A stretch of DNA of 64,000 nucleotides from Xanthomonas sp. DAR 34887 (GCF_041245805.1 NZ_CP162490.1:1341001-1405000), one strand, 5' to 3'; positions 26,498-35,873 are shown, counted from the stretch's first letter. A program made the numbers and translations. The notes: generated by a model from the sequence alone, not told the origin.

Positions 26498-28275
26498 GAA
26501 GCCTCCTGCCAGCTGCGCGACAATCGCATCGCGGCGATGATCAATCCGACGTGCGAATAGGTCTGCGGGAAATTGCCCCAGGCCTCGCCGTTATCGAAGG
26601 CTAGATCCTCCGACAGCAAGCCCAGGTGATTGCGGCGGGCGAGGATGCGCTCGAACAGCTCGCGCGCCTCGTCCTTGCGCCCGATCGCGGCGAGCGCGTC
26701 GATGTACCAGAACGTGCAGATGGTGAAGCTGGTTTCCGGCTCGCCGAAATCGTCCGGCGCCACGTAGCGGTACAGCGCGTCGCCGTGCTTGAGGTCGCGG
26801 CCGATCGCCTCGACCGTGGCGACGAAGCGCGGATCGTCCGGGGCGATGAAGCCGATGTCGGCCAGCAACAGCAGCGAGGCATCCAGGCGGTGGCCGCTGA
26901 AGGTGTCGGTGAAGTGGCCGCGTTCGGCGCTCCAGGACTCGGCCAGCACCCGCGCGTGGATGGTGTCGGCGCGTTCGCGCCAGTAGGCCACGCGCGCGTC
27001 CAGGCCAAGCCGTGCGGCGATCTTGGCCAGGCGGTCGCAGGCCGCCCAGCACATCGCGCTGGTGTAGGTGTGCACCTCGGCGCGGCCGCGGAATTCCCAC
27101 AGCCCGGCGTCGGGCACGTCGTGCAGCGCGAACGCGTGCTCGCCCAGCGGTTCAAGACGCAGGAAGGTGTCCTTGTCGCCGGGATCCTTCAGGCGCAGAT
27201 CGAAGAACAGCTGCGTGGACGCCAGCACCACGCTGCCGTACACGTCGTGCTGTTTCTGGATCCAGGCCAGGTTGCCGCGCCGCACCGGGCCCATGCCGCG
27301 GTAGCCGGCCAACGACGGCACTTCGTGTTCTTCCAGCGCCGCTTCGAAGCCGATGCCGTACAGCGGCTGCAGGCTGCCGTCGGTGGTGGCGATGTTGAAG
27401 ATATAGCCGAGGAACTGCTCCATGGTGCGGGTGGCGCCGAGCCGGTTCAGCGCGCGCACCACGAACGCGGCGTCGCGCAGCCAGCAATAGCGGTAGTCCC
27501 AGTTGCGCGGGGTGTCCGGCGCCTCGGGGATGGAGGTGGTCATCGCCGCGATGATCGCGCCGCTGTCCTCGTACTGGCACAGCTTCAGCGTGATCGCGCT
27601 GCGGATCACCGCGTCCTGCCAGTCCAGCGGCACCGACAGGTAGCGCACCCACTCGCGCCAGTATTCCTCCGTGCGTTCCTGCGCTTCCTGGATATAGCCG
27701 GTCAGCGAGCGGGTCAGCGATTCGTCCACGCCGAGCATCAGGTTGACCGGGTGGCTGAGCACGAACGGAAGTTCGTCGCGGATGAAGCGCACCGGCACGT
27801 CGGTGGTCAGGCGCAGGGTGAAATCGGGCAGCAGCCAGCGCACGTGGTTGCTGCCCCAGGTGCTTTCCGGCTTGCGTGCGCCCCAGTCGGCCAGCGGCCG
27901 CGCCAGCACGCGGATGCGCGGATTGCCGGCCAGCGGCCGCACCTGGCGGATGATGCTGACCGGCCGGTAGAAACGGCCGTTGTTGCGCCAGCGCGGCGCG
28001 AAGTCGATCACTTCCACCGCGCCGCCGTGCGCGTCGCGCAGCACGGTGCGCAGGATCGCGGTGTTGGCCAGGTAGTGCTGCTCGCTGTCGGCGAAATCCT
28101 CCAGTTCGATGCTGAAATCGCCGCCGTCGTGGTCGCGCGGCGACAGCAGCGCGCAGAACGCCGGGTCGCCGTCGAACGCCGGCAGGCAACTCCACACCAC
28201 GCGCGCCCGCTTGTCGACCAGCGCGCCGAAACTGCCGTTGCCGATCACGCCGAGGTCGAGAGTGGGGGAACTCAT
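26494..28275 (-). CDS. Glycoside hydrolase family 15 protein (glucoamylase/trehalase-like)
   Basis: Cytoplasmic alpha-glucosidic enzyme of 593 residues with the usual N-terminal beta-sandwich (LGVIGNGSFGALVDKRARVVWSCLPAFDGDP) and (alpha/alpha)6 barrel: RNWDYRYCWLRDAAF, GYRGMGPVRRGNLAW, KQHDVYGSVV, TSFTICTFWYIDALA and GEAWGNFPQTYSHVGLI. Start ATG 28275 (MSSPTLDLG) matches the family. ATG 28347 overlaps the otsB stop by 4 bp and would add 24 residues, and may be used for coupling. Lying between otsB and otsA, it may hydrolyse trehalose or a related glucan; no signal peptide. Confidence 0.88.
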   Translation of the reverse strand: MSSPTLDLGVIGNGSFGALVDKRARVVWSCLPAFDGDPAFCALLSPRDHDGGDFSIELEDFADSEQHYLANTAILRTVLRDAHGGAVEVIDFAPRWRNNGRFYRPVSIIRQVRPLAGNPRIRVLARPLADWGARKPESTWGSNHVRWLLPDFTLRLTTDVPVRFIRDELPFVLSHPVNLMLGVDESLTRSLTGYIQEAQERTEEYWREWVRYLSVPLDWQDAVIRSAITLKLCQYEDSGAIIAAMTTSIPEAPDTPRNWDYRYCWLRDAAFVVRALNRLGATRTMEQFLGYIFNIATTDGSLQPLYGIGFEAALEEHEVPSLAGYRGMGPVRRGNLAWIQKQHDVYGSVVLASTQLFFDLRLKDPGDKDTFLRLEPLGEHAFALHDVPDAGLWEFRGRAEVHTYTSAMCWAACDRLAKIAARLGLDARVAYWRERADTIHARVLAESWSAERGHFTDTFSGHRLDASLLLLADIGFIAPDDPRFVATVEAIGRDLKHGDALYRYVAPDDFGEPETSFTICTFWYIDALAAIGRKDEARELFERILARRNHLGLLSEDLAFDNGEAWGNFPQTYSHVGLIIAAMRLSRSWQEAS

Positions 28276-28343
28276 TGAGGAAGCGGATCCTTGTGCATGG
28301 TCGGGGAGGGGACGAAGCGGAGCGTTGCCGCCGGGCGCGGTAC

Positions 28344-29096
28344 TCATGCGGCGTTGTCGCGCAACCAGGCGTGGACCCCGCGCGGGTCGGGCAGGGCGAA
28401 CGTCGCCGCGCTGCGTTCGCGGGTGCCGACCAGCACGCTCCAGCCGCCGGCGGCATTGGCCGCGGCGAAGCCGAACTCGTCGGTGAGGTCGTCGCCGACG
28501 AACACCGGGCGGCGGCCCTGGAACGGCGGCTGCCGCAGCAGCGTGGTCAGCGCCCGGCCCTTGTCGCTGCCCTCGGGCACGAACTCGACCACGTGGTCGC
28601 CGGCCTGCAAGCGATAGCCGGGCAGTGCGTCGATCTGTTCCTGGGCGAAGGCGATGACGTGGTCGCCGGCGTCCGGCGCGGCGCGCCAGTGCAGCGCCAG
28701 GCTGGCGCCCTTGTCTTCGACCAGCACGCCGGGATGCGCCTGCTTCAGGTGCGCGGCGCGTTGATGCAGGCCATGCAGCCACTGCGAGGTATCGGCGGGC
28801 ATCGCCGCGCGGGCGTTGCTGTCGCTGCGCAGCTCGTGGCCGTGCAGGCCGGCGGCAGGCAGGCGCAAGGGCGCGAACAGCGCGTCCAGCTGGGCCAGCG
28901 GCCGGCCGCTGACCAGCGCCAGCGCGCCGTGCAGGCGCTCGCTGATGCGGCCGATCGCCTCGCGCACCTCGGGCAGCAGGTGCACGCCATCGGGACGATC
29001 GGCGAATTCGATGAGGGTGCCGTCCACATCCAGGAACAATGCGCAGGCATCGTCCAGGCGCGGCGGCGGCGGTCGGAGGGGGAGCGCGTCTGCCAT
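28344..29096 (-). CDS. otsB: Trehalose-6-phosphate phosphatase
   Basis: HAD-superfamily phosphatase releasing trehalose from trehalose-6-phosphate. It has 250 residues, with the nucleophile motif LFLDVDGTLIEFADRP, LVSGRPLAQLD, the LHGHELR cap block and FVGDDLTDEFGFAAAN supplying the metal-binding aspartates. First gene of the otsB-GH15-otsA operon, preceded by a long inverted repeat (29147-29228). Confidence 0.95.
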   Translation of the reverse strand: MADALPLRPPPPRLDDACALFLDVDGTLIEFADRPDGVHLLPEVREAIGRISERLHGALALVSGRPLAQLDALFAPLRLPAAGLHGHELRSDSNARAAMPADTSQWLHGLHQRAAHLKQAHPGVLVEDKGASLALHWRAAPDAGDHVIAFAQEQIDALPGYRLQAGDHVVEFVPEGSDKGRALTTLLRQPPFQGRRPVFVGDDLTDEFGFAAANAAGGWSVLVGTRERSAATFALPDPRGVHAWLRDNAA

Positions 29097-29146
29097 TCGT
29101 TCATCATGAACGGGACAGCGTTAGGGCCAAGTGGAGTGGAGCCAGG

Positions 29147-29228
29147 ATTCGGGATTGGGGATTCGGGATTGGCAAAAGCCGTGCAGGGTCCCGCTGCTGC
29201 GAATCCCCAATCCCAAATCCCCAATCCC
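29147..29228. repeat. Inverted pair of the GGGATTCGGGATTGG repeat
   Basis: Arms at about 29147-29174 and 29201-29228 pair over more than 20 bp with single mismatches around a 26-bp spacer. It lies between the TonB receptor stop and otsB, so it can form a large hairpin separating the two transcripts. Confidence 0.75.
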
Positions 29229-29237
29229 ACACCTTCG

Positions 29238-31676
29238 TCAGAAGGTGTACCGTACCCGCCCGTAGTAATAAGCGCCGTTGCTGCCGATCGGCGACAGCAC
29301 GTCGTAGGGCAGGTTGCCGAAGTAGTAGATGTCGGTGTTGGAGCGGTCGGAATAGTTGTCGGTGAGGTTCTGCCCGCCCAGCGCCACGCTCCACTGCTGG
29401 GTGATGTGGTATTCGACCTCGGCGTCGAGCTGCCACTCGGCGCCGTAGGTCTGCCGCGGCACATAGCCGTCGCCGAAGTCGAACACGCGGGTGGCGCTGC
29501 CGTAGCGGCTGACCCGGGTCTGCAGCGCCCAGCGGTCGTTGTTCCAGTTCACGGCGAGCTGGGCGCGGGTGCGCGGCGCGGCGTCGGTCAGGGTGTTGCT
29601 CTCCTCCACGCCGAACAGCACGTAGTCCGGGTTCAGCGCCAGCAGCTGCGCCGGCGTGGCGACCACGTTCTTCAGTTCGGTCTTGGCGTAGCTCCAGGTG
29701 CCGGTCAACTGCAGCTGGCCGTCGCCCAGCGCCTGCCGCCAGTTGCTGACCAGCTCCGCGCCGCGGGTGCGGGTGTCGGCGGCGTTGACGAAGAAGCTGG
29801 CGCTCTGCAGGCCGGTGACGCCGAAGTTCTGCGCGACGAACGCGGTCAGCGCGTCGCCGCTGATGTCTTCGGACAGCGCGATGCGGTCGTCGATGTCGAT
29901 CTGGAACAGGTCCAGCGACAGGTCGAAGTGCGGACCGATGCGGCTGGTGAAGCCCAGGCTGTAGTTGACCGACTTCTCCGGCTTCAGGTCTTTCGCGCCC
30001 AGCGCCTGCGCGATCGGGTTGTTGACCGACAGCAGCCGGCCCTGCAGCAACTGGCCGGCGGCGTCGTAGCCGGTGGACGTGGCTTCGTAGCCGATCTGGC
30101 TCAGCGACGGCGCATGGAAGTTGTTGGAGATCGCGCCGCGCAGCGCGAACGCCGGCACGAACTCGTAGCGCGCGGCCAGCTTGCCGGTCAGTTCCCCGCC
30201 GAAATCCTGGTAGTGCTCGTAGCGCGCGGCCAGGTCGGTGGAGAACTTGTCGCCGAACTGGCTCGACACGCTGGCGTAGGCGCTGGCCACGTTACGCGAC
30301 AGGTCGGCCGCGTCCTGCGGGGTCAGCCCGCCGCCGGCCTGGGCGCCGGTGGGGCGGTCGGTGTAGGCGCCGGCGGCGTAGCTGGCCGGGTCGCCGGGAC
30401 GGGTGCGGTAGTGCTCGCGACGGAATTCCACGCCGCTGCCGACGGTGTGGGTGGCGCCGGCGGCGTCGAAGCTGCGGCTCAGGTCGAGGTTGGCCACGCT
30501 CTGCTCGAAGGCGTAGTCGCCGGTCTTGAAGCGGGTCGGGCTGCCCGGGCCGAGCGAGGCGTTGAGCGAGTTCTTCAGCCGGTATGTGAAGTCGTTGCGG
30601 CCGTAGTCGACGCTGGCGTCGTAGGCCCACTCGCCCCATTGCCCGCGCGCGCCGGCCACGCCCTGCAGGTCGCGGTTCTCGCCCAGCGACACCGGGCGGT
30701 AGCCGTTCGGGTAGACCTGGGTCCAGTTGGCGTCGCTGTCGGGATAGCGGAAATAGTTGGCGCCCTGCGTGTCGCGCTGGTTGTAGGTACCGAAGAAGTA
30801 GAACTCGCTGGTCTGGCCGAACGGCAGCTTGCCGTTGATCCAGGCGTTGAGGTCCTTGCTGGCGCCGTCGCCGAGCACGTAGTTGCGCTTGCCGGCCAGC
30901 GCCAGGTTGGCCGGGGTCTGCGCTTCGAACGGCGGGATCTGGTCGTAGCCGGCGCGGTTGGTGCCCTCGCGGTTCTTCAGCTCCAGGCCGACCTTGAAGA
31001 AGCCGCCATCGTCGCCCAGGCGGGTGCCGACCTTGGCGCTGGCGTAGCTGGTCTGGCCGTCGGTGACGGTGCGGTCGATCGGCTTCACGTCGGTGTGGTT
31101 GGCGCCGAAGCTGGCTTCCAGCGCGCCGCTGTCCGGATCGTCGTCGAGGATCACGTTGATCACCCCGGCCACCGCGTCCGAGCCGTATTGCGCGCCGGCG
31201 CCGTCGCGCAGCACTTCGATGCGCTTGATCGCGCTGATCGGGATCGAGTTGAAGTCCACCGGGGTGGTGCCCTTGCCGATCTTGCTGTCGGTGTTGACCA
31301 GCGCCGAGGTGTGGCGGCGCTTGCCGTTGACCAGCACCAGCACCTGGTCGGGCGAGAGCCCGCGCAGCTGCGCGGCGCGGATGTGGTCGGCGCCGCCGGA
31401 GTTGGACTGGCGCGGGAAATTGAACGACGGCAGCAGCGCCTGCAGCGCGCTGCCCAGCTCGCCGTTGACCACGCCGGCCTTGCGGATGTCCTCGGCGCTG
31501 AGCACGTCCACCGGCGCGGTGGATTCGAGCACGGTGCGGCCGCTGGCGCGGGTGCCGGTGACGATCACCGTGTCCAGGTTGGTCGCGGTGCCGGGATCGG
31601 CCTGCTGGGCCAGGGCGGGGGCCGACAGCGCCAGGGCGATGGCCAGGCTCAGCGGGCGGGCGAACGGATACGACAT
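29238..31676 (-). CDS. TonB-dependent receptor
   Basis: Outer-membrane ligand-gated channel, 812 residues from ATG 31676, with signal peptide ending at APALAQQ. A TonB-box-like TVIVTGTR opens the mature protein. The plug domain contains VLRDGAGAQYGSDAVAGVINVIL and the barrel ends in YYGRVRYTF with terminal Phe, as the BAM complex expects. The family-level plug (ALLPSFNFPRQSNSG, RRHTSALVN) resembles Xanthomonas receptors for carbohydrates or unknown ligands, not the siderophore type at 56797-58920. The ligand cannot be named. The upstream 238 bp is AT-rich by local standards. Confidence 0.92.
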   Translation of the reverse strand: MSYPFARPLSLAIALALSAPALAQQADPGTATNLDTVIVTGTRASGRTVLESTAPVDVLSAEDIRKAGVVNGELGSALQALLPSFNFPRQSNSGGADHIRAAQLRGLSPDQVLVLVNGKRRHTSALVNTDSKIGKGTTPVDFNSIPISAIKRIEVLRDGAGAQYGSDAVAGVINVILDDDPDSGALEASFGANHTDVKPIDRTVTDGQTSYASAKVGTRLGDDGGFFKVGLELKNREGTNRAGYDQIPPFEAQTPANLALAGKRNYVLGDGASKDLNAWINGKLPFGQTSEFYFFGTYNQRDTQGANYFRYPDSDANWTQVYPNGYRPVSLGENRDLQGVAGARGQWGEWAYDASVDYGRNDFTYRLKNSLNASLGPGSPTRFKTGDYAFEQSVANLDLSRSFDAAGATHTVGSGVEFRREHYRTRPGDPASYAAGAYTDRPTGAQAGGGLTPQDAADLSRNVASAYASVSSQFGDKFSTDLAARYEHYQDFGGELTGKLAARYEFVPAFALRGAISNNFHAPSLSQIGYEATSTGYDAAGQLLQGRLLSVNNPIAQALGAKDLKPEKSVNYSLGFTSRIGPHFDLSLDLFQIDIDDRIALSEDISGDALTAFVAQNFGVTGLQSASFFVNAADTRTRGAELVSNWRQALGDGQLQLTGTWSYAKTELKNVVATPAQLLALNPDYVLFGVEESNTLTDAAPRTRAQLAVNWNNDRWALQTRVSRYGSATRVFDFGDGYVPRQTYGAEWQLDAEVEYHITQQWSVALGGQNLTDNYSDRSNTDIYYFGNLPYDVLSPIGSNGAYYYGRVRYTF

Positions 31677-31914
31677 GGGGGTCTCTCTCCTGCGGTGACG
31701 CAAAGACCGGCTGCGGCGGTGGTCCGTGCCGCGCAGGCGGAGCAAATTCGGGTACATCCATCCGGATGAAGCGATATATTATCTTATCGTTAACGTGACC
31801 GCGAGCCGCCGCGTCCACTCCGTTCGGCATCAGCTGATGCTCTGCGGTTATCGGGCGCGCGCTGCCGCCGTCGCCTACCATCCCGTCTTTCCGTTCCGCT
31901 TCCGAGACCTGCCG

Positions 31915-32394
31915 ATGCTGCTGCGTGCCCCCTTGCTTGCCGTGTTCCTGGCCCTGACCGCCTGCGCCAGCGTGGCCCCGTCCGCTTCCACCGCGCCGGC
32001 CAAGGTCGCTGCGGCGATGCAGGGCGATGCCGCGCGGCCGGCGCAGGCCAGCGGCTGGGTGCGCAGCGAGCTGTACTTCGGCGTGGGCGAGGAGAGCGGC
32101 CCGGCCGACCGTCCGCAGGCCGAGCCGATCAGCGAGGCGCAATGGCGCGCGTTTCTGGACAAGCAGGTCACGCCGCGTTTTCCCGATGGCCTGACCGTGT
32201 TCGATGCCTACGGCCAGTGGCTGTTCCGCGGCGCCAAGGAGCCGAACCGGCTCAACACCAAGGTGCTGGTGATCCTGCACGAGGACACCCCGCAGCGCCG
32301 CGCCGACATCGAGGCGATCCGGCTGGCGTGGAAGCAGGCGACCGGGCATCAGTCGGTGCTGTGGTCGCGGCAGCCGGTGGAGGTGTCGTTTTGA
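31915..32394 (+). CDS. DUF3574 lipoprotein
   Basis: 159 residues. The lipoprotein signal MLLRAPLLAVFLALTAC gives Cys17. The DUF3574 core is SELYFGVGEESGPADRP, SEAQWRAFLDKQVTPRFPDGLTVFDAYGQW and KVLVILHEDT. Function unknown; predicted to be lipid-anchored in the periplasm. Start chosen at ATG 31915 to fit the signal. A GGGATTTGG-type repeat follows the stop. Confidence 0.87.
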   Translation: MLLRAPLLAVFLALTACASVAPSASTAPAKVAAAMQGDAARPAQASGWVRSELYFGVGEESGPADRPQAEPISEAQWRAFLDKQVTPRFPDGLTVFDAYGQWLFRGAKEPNRLNTKVLVILHEDTPQRRADIEAIRLAWKQATGHQSVLWSRQPVEVSF

Positions 32395-32445
32395 TGCCGG
32401 GATTTGGGAATGGGGAATAGGGAATTGCAAGAGCGGGGTGCTGCG

Positions 32446-32916
32446 GTGAGTCCAGTGCCGTTCGCGATCCGGCCAGCGGCGCTGGACGATGCGGCGGTGC
32501 GCGCGTTGCTGGCGTATCACCTGCAGCAGATGCAGGCGCAGTCGCCGCCGGGCAGCGTGTATGCGCTGGATCTGTCAGGGCTGCAGCGCGCCGACGTGCG
32601 CGTGTGGAGCGTCTGGCGCGGCGACGCGCTGGCCGCGGTCGGCGCGCTGCGCGTGCTGGGCGACGGCGGCGGCGAGCTGAAGTCGATGCGCACCCATCCC
32701 GACTTCCTGCGCCAGGGCGCGGCCGCGGCGTTGCTGGAGCACATCGTGGCCGCCGCGCGCGCCGCCGGCCTGCACCGGCTGAGCCTGGAGACCGGCAGCG
32801 GCGCGGCGTTCGAGGCGGCGCTGGCCCTGTACCGGCGACGCGGTTTCCGCAATGGACCGGCGTTCGCCGATTACGTGCCGAGCGCGTTCAACCAGTTCCT
32901 GCATCTGGCGCTGTAA
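32446..32916 (+). CDS. GNAT family N-acetyltransferase
   Basis: 156 residues. The acetyl-CoA-binding motif A is GELKSMRTHPDFLRQGAAAALLEHIVAAAR (residues about 78-107). It is followed by LSLETGSGAAFEAALALYRRRGF, which places it near the PhnO/YsnE-type small-molecule acetylases. GTG 32446 with GCGGGG upstream is preferred; an in-frame alternative at 32404 would lie inside the repeat. Substrate unknown. Confidence 0.87.
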   Translation: MSPVPFAIRPAALDDAAVRALLAYHLQQMQAQSPPGSVYALDLSGLQRADVRVWSVWRGDALAAVGALRVLGDGGGELKSMRTHPDFLRQGAAAALLEHIVAAARAAGLHRLSLETGSGAAFEAALALYRRRGFRNGPAFADYVPSAFNQFLHLAL

Positions 32917-33024
32917 CCGCGTCGCACACGCGCAAGCCGGGATGCTGCATCCTGAGTTCGCGCGCCAATCCGCACGCGCCGCTTCCATTACCATCCTTCG
33001 ACCCCCCACCCAGCCATCGCCCAC

Positions 33025-34623
33025 ATGCCCAGCACCGCTCCCGTTTCCTCGCGCCCGCGCTGGTTCGTCGCCGGCGACCTCAATGGTTTCTTCGGCCTGG
33101 TGCTCGACAACCTGTCGATCCTGGGCTTCATCAGCGCGGCCTTGGTCGGCCTGTTCCAGTTCCCGGCCGAGGTGATCTACACGCGGATGATTCCCGGCAC
33201 CGCGTTCGGCGTGCTGATCGGCAATCTGCTGTACACGTGGATGGCGCGCCGGCTGGCCGCGCGCAGCGGGCGCAGCGACGTCACCGCGATGCCGCTGGGG
33301 CTGGACGCGCCGACCAGCATCGGCATGGCGCTGCTGGTGCTCGGCCCGGCGTTCGCGCGCTACAAGCAGCAGGGCCTGGACCCGCAGGCCGCGGCGATCG
33401 CCACCTGGCACCTGGGCATGGCCGCGCTGGTGGTGATGGGGGTGCTCAAGACCGTGCTGTCGTTCTTCGGCGACGCGGTCACCCGCGCCCTGCCGCGCGC
33501 GGCGCTGCTCGGCTCGATCGCCGGCATCGCGTTGGTGCTGATGGGCTTTCTGCCGTTGCTGGAGACGCTGCGCTCGCCGCTGGTCGGCCTGGTCGTGCTG
33601 GGCCTGCTGCTGTACGTGCTGATCGCCAAGGGTCGCCTGCCGTACGGCGTGCCCGGCGTGCCGCTGGCGCTGGTGCTCGGCACCGGCCTGTACTACTGGT
33701 TGAACGCGGCCGGTTTCGGCATCCCCGGCTACCAGGCGCCGCAGTGGGTGGCGCCGCAGCTGGTGCTGCCGTGGCCGAGCCTGGGCTTCGTCGCCGGCCT
33801 GGCCGATGCGGTGCCGTTGTTGCCGCTGCTGCTGCCGTTCGGCCTGCTGATGGTGGTCGGCGGCATCAACGTCAGCGAGAGCGCGCGCGCCGCCGGCGAC
33901 GACTACCGCACCCGCGACATCCTGCTGGTCGAGGCCTGCTCGACATTGATCGCCGGCGTCTGCGGCGGCGTCGCACAGACCACGCCGTACATCGGCCAGC
34001 CGGCGTACAAGCACATGGGCGCACGCAGCGGTTATACCCTGCTGACCGGGCTGTTCATCGGCCTGGGCGGCATGTTCGGGCTGGTCGCCGGGCTGGTGCA
34101 GTGGCTGCCGCTGGCGGTGCTGGCGCCGATCATCGTGTACGTGGCCATCGACATCACCACCCAGGCGTTCCAGGCCACGCCCACGCGCCATGCCGGGGCG
34201 ATGGTGCTGGGCTTCCTGCCGTCGGTGGCCTACCTGCTGGCGATCAAGGCGCCGGGCTGGATCCCGCCGGACAAGCTGGCCGCGTTGACCACCGCGCTGG
34301 ATGGCCACGGGCTGCCGGAACTGGCGGTGATCTTCACCCTGGGCAATGGTTTCATCATCACCGCGATGTTGTGGATCGCCGCGGTGGCGGCGATGGTCGA
34401 CGGGCGCCTGCGCCGCGCCGCGGTGTTCCTGCTGGTCGCGGCCGGGTTGACCCTGTTCGGCCTGATCCACTCGGTGGATCCGCGTGGCGGCATCTACCTG
34501 CCGTGGACGCTGAGCGGCCTGCCCAAGCTGATCGCCTGGCAATTCGCCGGCGGCTACCTGGCCCTGGCCGCGCTGCTGGGCCTGCTGTCGCTGCAGAAGC
34601 CGCGCGCGGTGCTGGTGGATTGA
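33025..34623 (+). CDS. NCS2-like (purine/xanthine-type) permease
   Basis: Inner-membrane transporter, 532 residues with about 12-14 hydrophobic segments. The start region PRWFVAGDLNGFFGLVLDNLSILGF, the internal MPLGLDAPTSIGMALL and the VVGGINVSESARAAGDDYRTRDILLVEACSTLIAGVCGGVAQTTPYIG region (around residue 290) match the nucleobase:cation symporter-2 superfamily. It belongs to a divergent subgroup often annotated only as permease. A stand-alone gene; nucleobase specificity is not certain. Confidence 0.85.
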   Translation: MPSTAPVSSRPRWFVAGDLNGFFGLVLDNLSILGFISAALVGLFQFPAEVIYTRMIPGTAFGVLIGNLLYTWMARRLAARSGRSDVTAMPLGLDAPTSIGMALLVLGPAFARYKQQGLDPQAAAIATWHLGMAALVVMGVLKTVLSFFGDAVTRALPRAALLGSIAGIALVLMGFLPLLETLRSPLVGLVVLGLLLYVLIAKGRLPYGVPGVPLALVLGTGLYYWLNAAGFGIPGYQAPQWVAPQLVLPWPSLGFVAGLADAVPLLPLLLPFGLLMVVGGINVSESARAAGDDYRTRDILLVEACSTLIAGVCGGVAQTTPYIGQPAYKHMGARSGYTLLTGLFIGLGGMFGLVAGLVQWLPLAVLAPIIVYVAIDITTQAFQATPTRHAGAMVLGFLPSVAYLLAIKAPGWIPPDKLAALTTALDGHGLPELAVIFTLGNGFIITAMLWIAAVAAMVDGRLRRAAVFLLVAAGLTLFGLIHSVDPRGGIYLPWTLSGLPKLIAWQFAGGYLALAALLGLLSLQKPRAVLVD

Positions 34624-34674
34624 GCGCGCGACAATCGGCGCCGGCAGCGCGCCGGCGCGCGGGCGGAGGGTGAA

Positions 34675-34962
34675 ATGGACAGGAAACATGGTCTGCGCGC
34701 GAGTGCGCTCGCACTGACGCTCGCTTGGATCTCCACGGCCGGGGCGGTGTCGTTCGACTGCGCCAAGGCGTCCAGCGCGGTCGAACGCCTGTTGTGCACG
34801 GACCAGCGGCTGGACGCCGCGGACGAATGGCTGGCCCGGCGCTATGCGGCGCTACTGGCGGCCGTGCCGACCGCGCAGCGACAAGCCGTGCGCCGCGCGC
34901 AGCAGGCCTGGCTGGCGCAGCGCGATAGCTGCTGGCCCAGCCCGATCCGGGCGCCTGCCTGA
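34675..34962 (+). pseudogene. LprI/DUF1311-type secreted protein, N-terminal part, frameshifted
   Basis: Starts at ATG 34675 behind GGAGGGTGAA. A signal peptide (LALTLAWISTAGA) leads into the LprI-type domain SFDCAKASSAVERLLCTDQRLDAADEWLARRYAALL..QRAWLAQRDSC-like. The frame then ends early in WPSPIRAPA. Moving back one base near 34932 continues the family pattern as LAQPDPGACLKKRIEARVRALDSQF, so one base is missing relative to the ancestral gene. The true gene would span 34675-35873, about 399 residues. A sequencing error is an alternative. Confidence 0.7.
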
Positions 34963-34982
34963 AGAAGCGGATCGAGGCGCGG

Positions 34983-35873
34983 GTGCGCGCGCTGGACAGC
35001 CAGTTCGCGCCACAGGCGGCGCGCTTCGATCGCATCGTCGCCAGCATCCCTGACGCGCCGGCCGCGGCGGCGGTGCAATTGCGCGACTACGACGGCGGCC
35101 TGGCGTCGGCCTGGCTGGTGTACTTGCATCGCTTCGTGCCGGCGGCCGGGGTCGGCGCGTCCGAGGCGCGTGCGCGGTTCGCGTCTGCAAGCCGCGTGTT
35201 GCGCCAGCAGGACGGGGTGTCCGCCGGGCTGCTCGACACCGCCGAGCCGGCCAGCCGACAGGCCGGGGAGGCGCGTGATCTGACCCTGTTGCGGCTGTGG
35301 ATCGAGCGCAGCGGCTATACCCCGGATGCGGCCACCCAGCCCAATCCGCGTCCTTACGTGCACTGTTTCGTGTTCGTCCAGCAGGGACAGGCGGCTTACG
35401 ACGCGATGGGGCCGATGTACGGTTCCAGCCGGGATCTCGATGCGCCGATCTGTCGGCCTGCACCGGGTCTGTTCGACCAATCCGCCTGGAAGCGTCTGTA
35501 CCGGGCGTTCGGCAGCCTGGTGGACCGCGTGTCCGACGATGCGGGCACCATGCGCTATGCGGATTTCGCTGCATGGGCGGTGATCTCGCTGCAGGCGACG
35601 GCGTCGCCACTGCTGTTGCTGCAGCAACAGCGGGGCGCGCAGCCGCCCGCCGATCCAGCGGCGGCCATTGCAGCGTGGCATGACGCCGCGTTGTGGCCGG
35701 ATGCCGATCGCAAAGCCGCCTTGGCCGCCTTGCCGGCGGCGCGTGAGGAAGCCGCGCAATGGATGATCGAGCACAAGCGCATGCCGCCGACACAGGCGCG
35801 TCAGGTTGCCGACGCGCTGGTCGCGCAATGGGTCGACGCGCGGATCGCCTTCGGCAAAGGACCCGAAGGCTAG
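34983..35873 (+). CDS. C-terminal part of the frameshifted LprI/DUF1311-type protein
   Basis: 296 codons in the frame that continues from the fragment at 34675-34962. Without that fragment it has no signal peptide and only a weak GTG start at 34983, so it is unlikely to be made as a separate functional protein. The sequence is a helical, Trp/Tyr-rich domain (LASAWLVYLHRF, YVHCFVFVQQGQAAYDAMGPMYG, AAQWMIEHKRMPPTQARQVADALVAQWVDAR) with no family I recognise. If the frameshift is a sequencing error, the two parts form one secreted protein. Confidence 0.65.
   Translation: MRALDSQFAPQAARFDRIVASIPDAPAAAAVQLRDYDGGLASAWLVYLHRFVPAAGVGASEARARFASASRVLRQQDGVSAGLLDTAEPASRQAGEARDLTLLRLWIERSGYTPDAATQPNPRPYVHCFVFVQQGQAAYDAMGPMYGSSRDLDAPICRPAPGLFDQSAWKRLYRAFGSLVDRVSDDAGTMRYADFAAWAVISLQATASPLLLLQQQRGAQPPADPAAAIAAWHDAALWPDADRKAALAALPAAREEAAQWMIEHKRMPPTQARQVADALVAQWVDARIAFGKGPEG

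Noticed and set aside
28275..31769. 1164-codon plus-strand open frame
   Set aside because: Antisense to otsB and the TonB receptor, whose families are clear; product is low-complexity Arg/Ala/Gly/Val-rich, as expected from GC-rich third positions.
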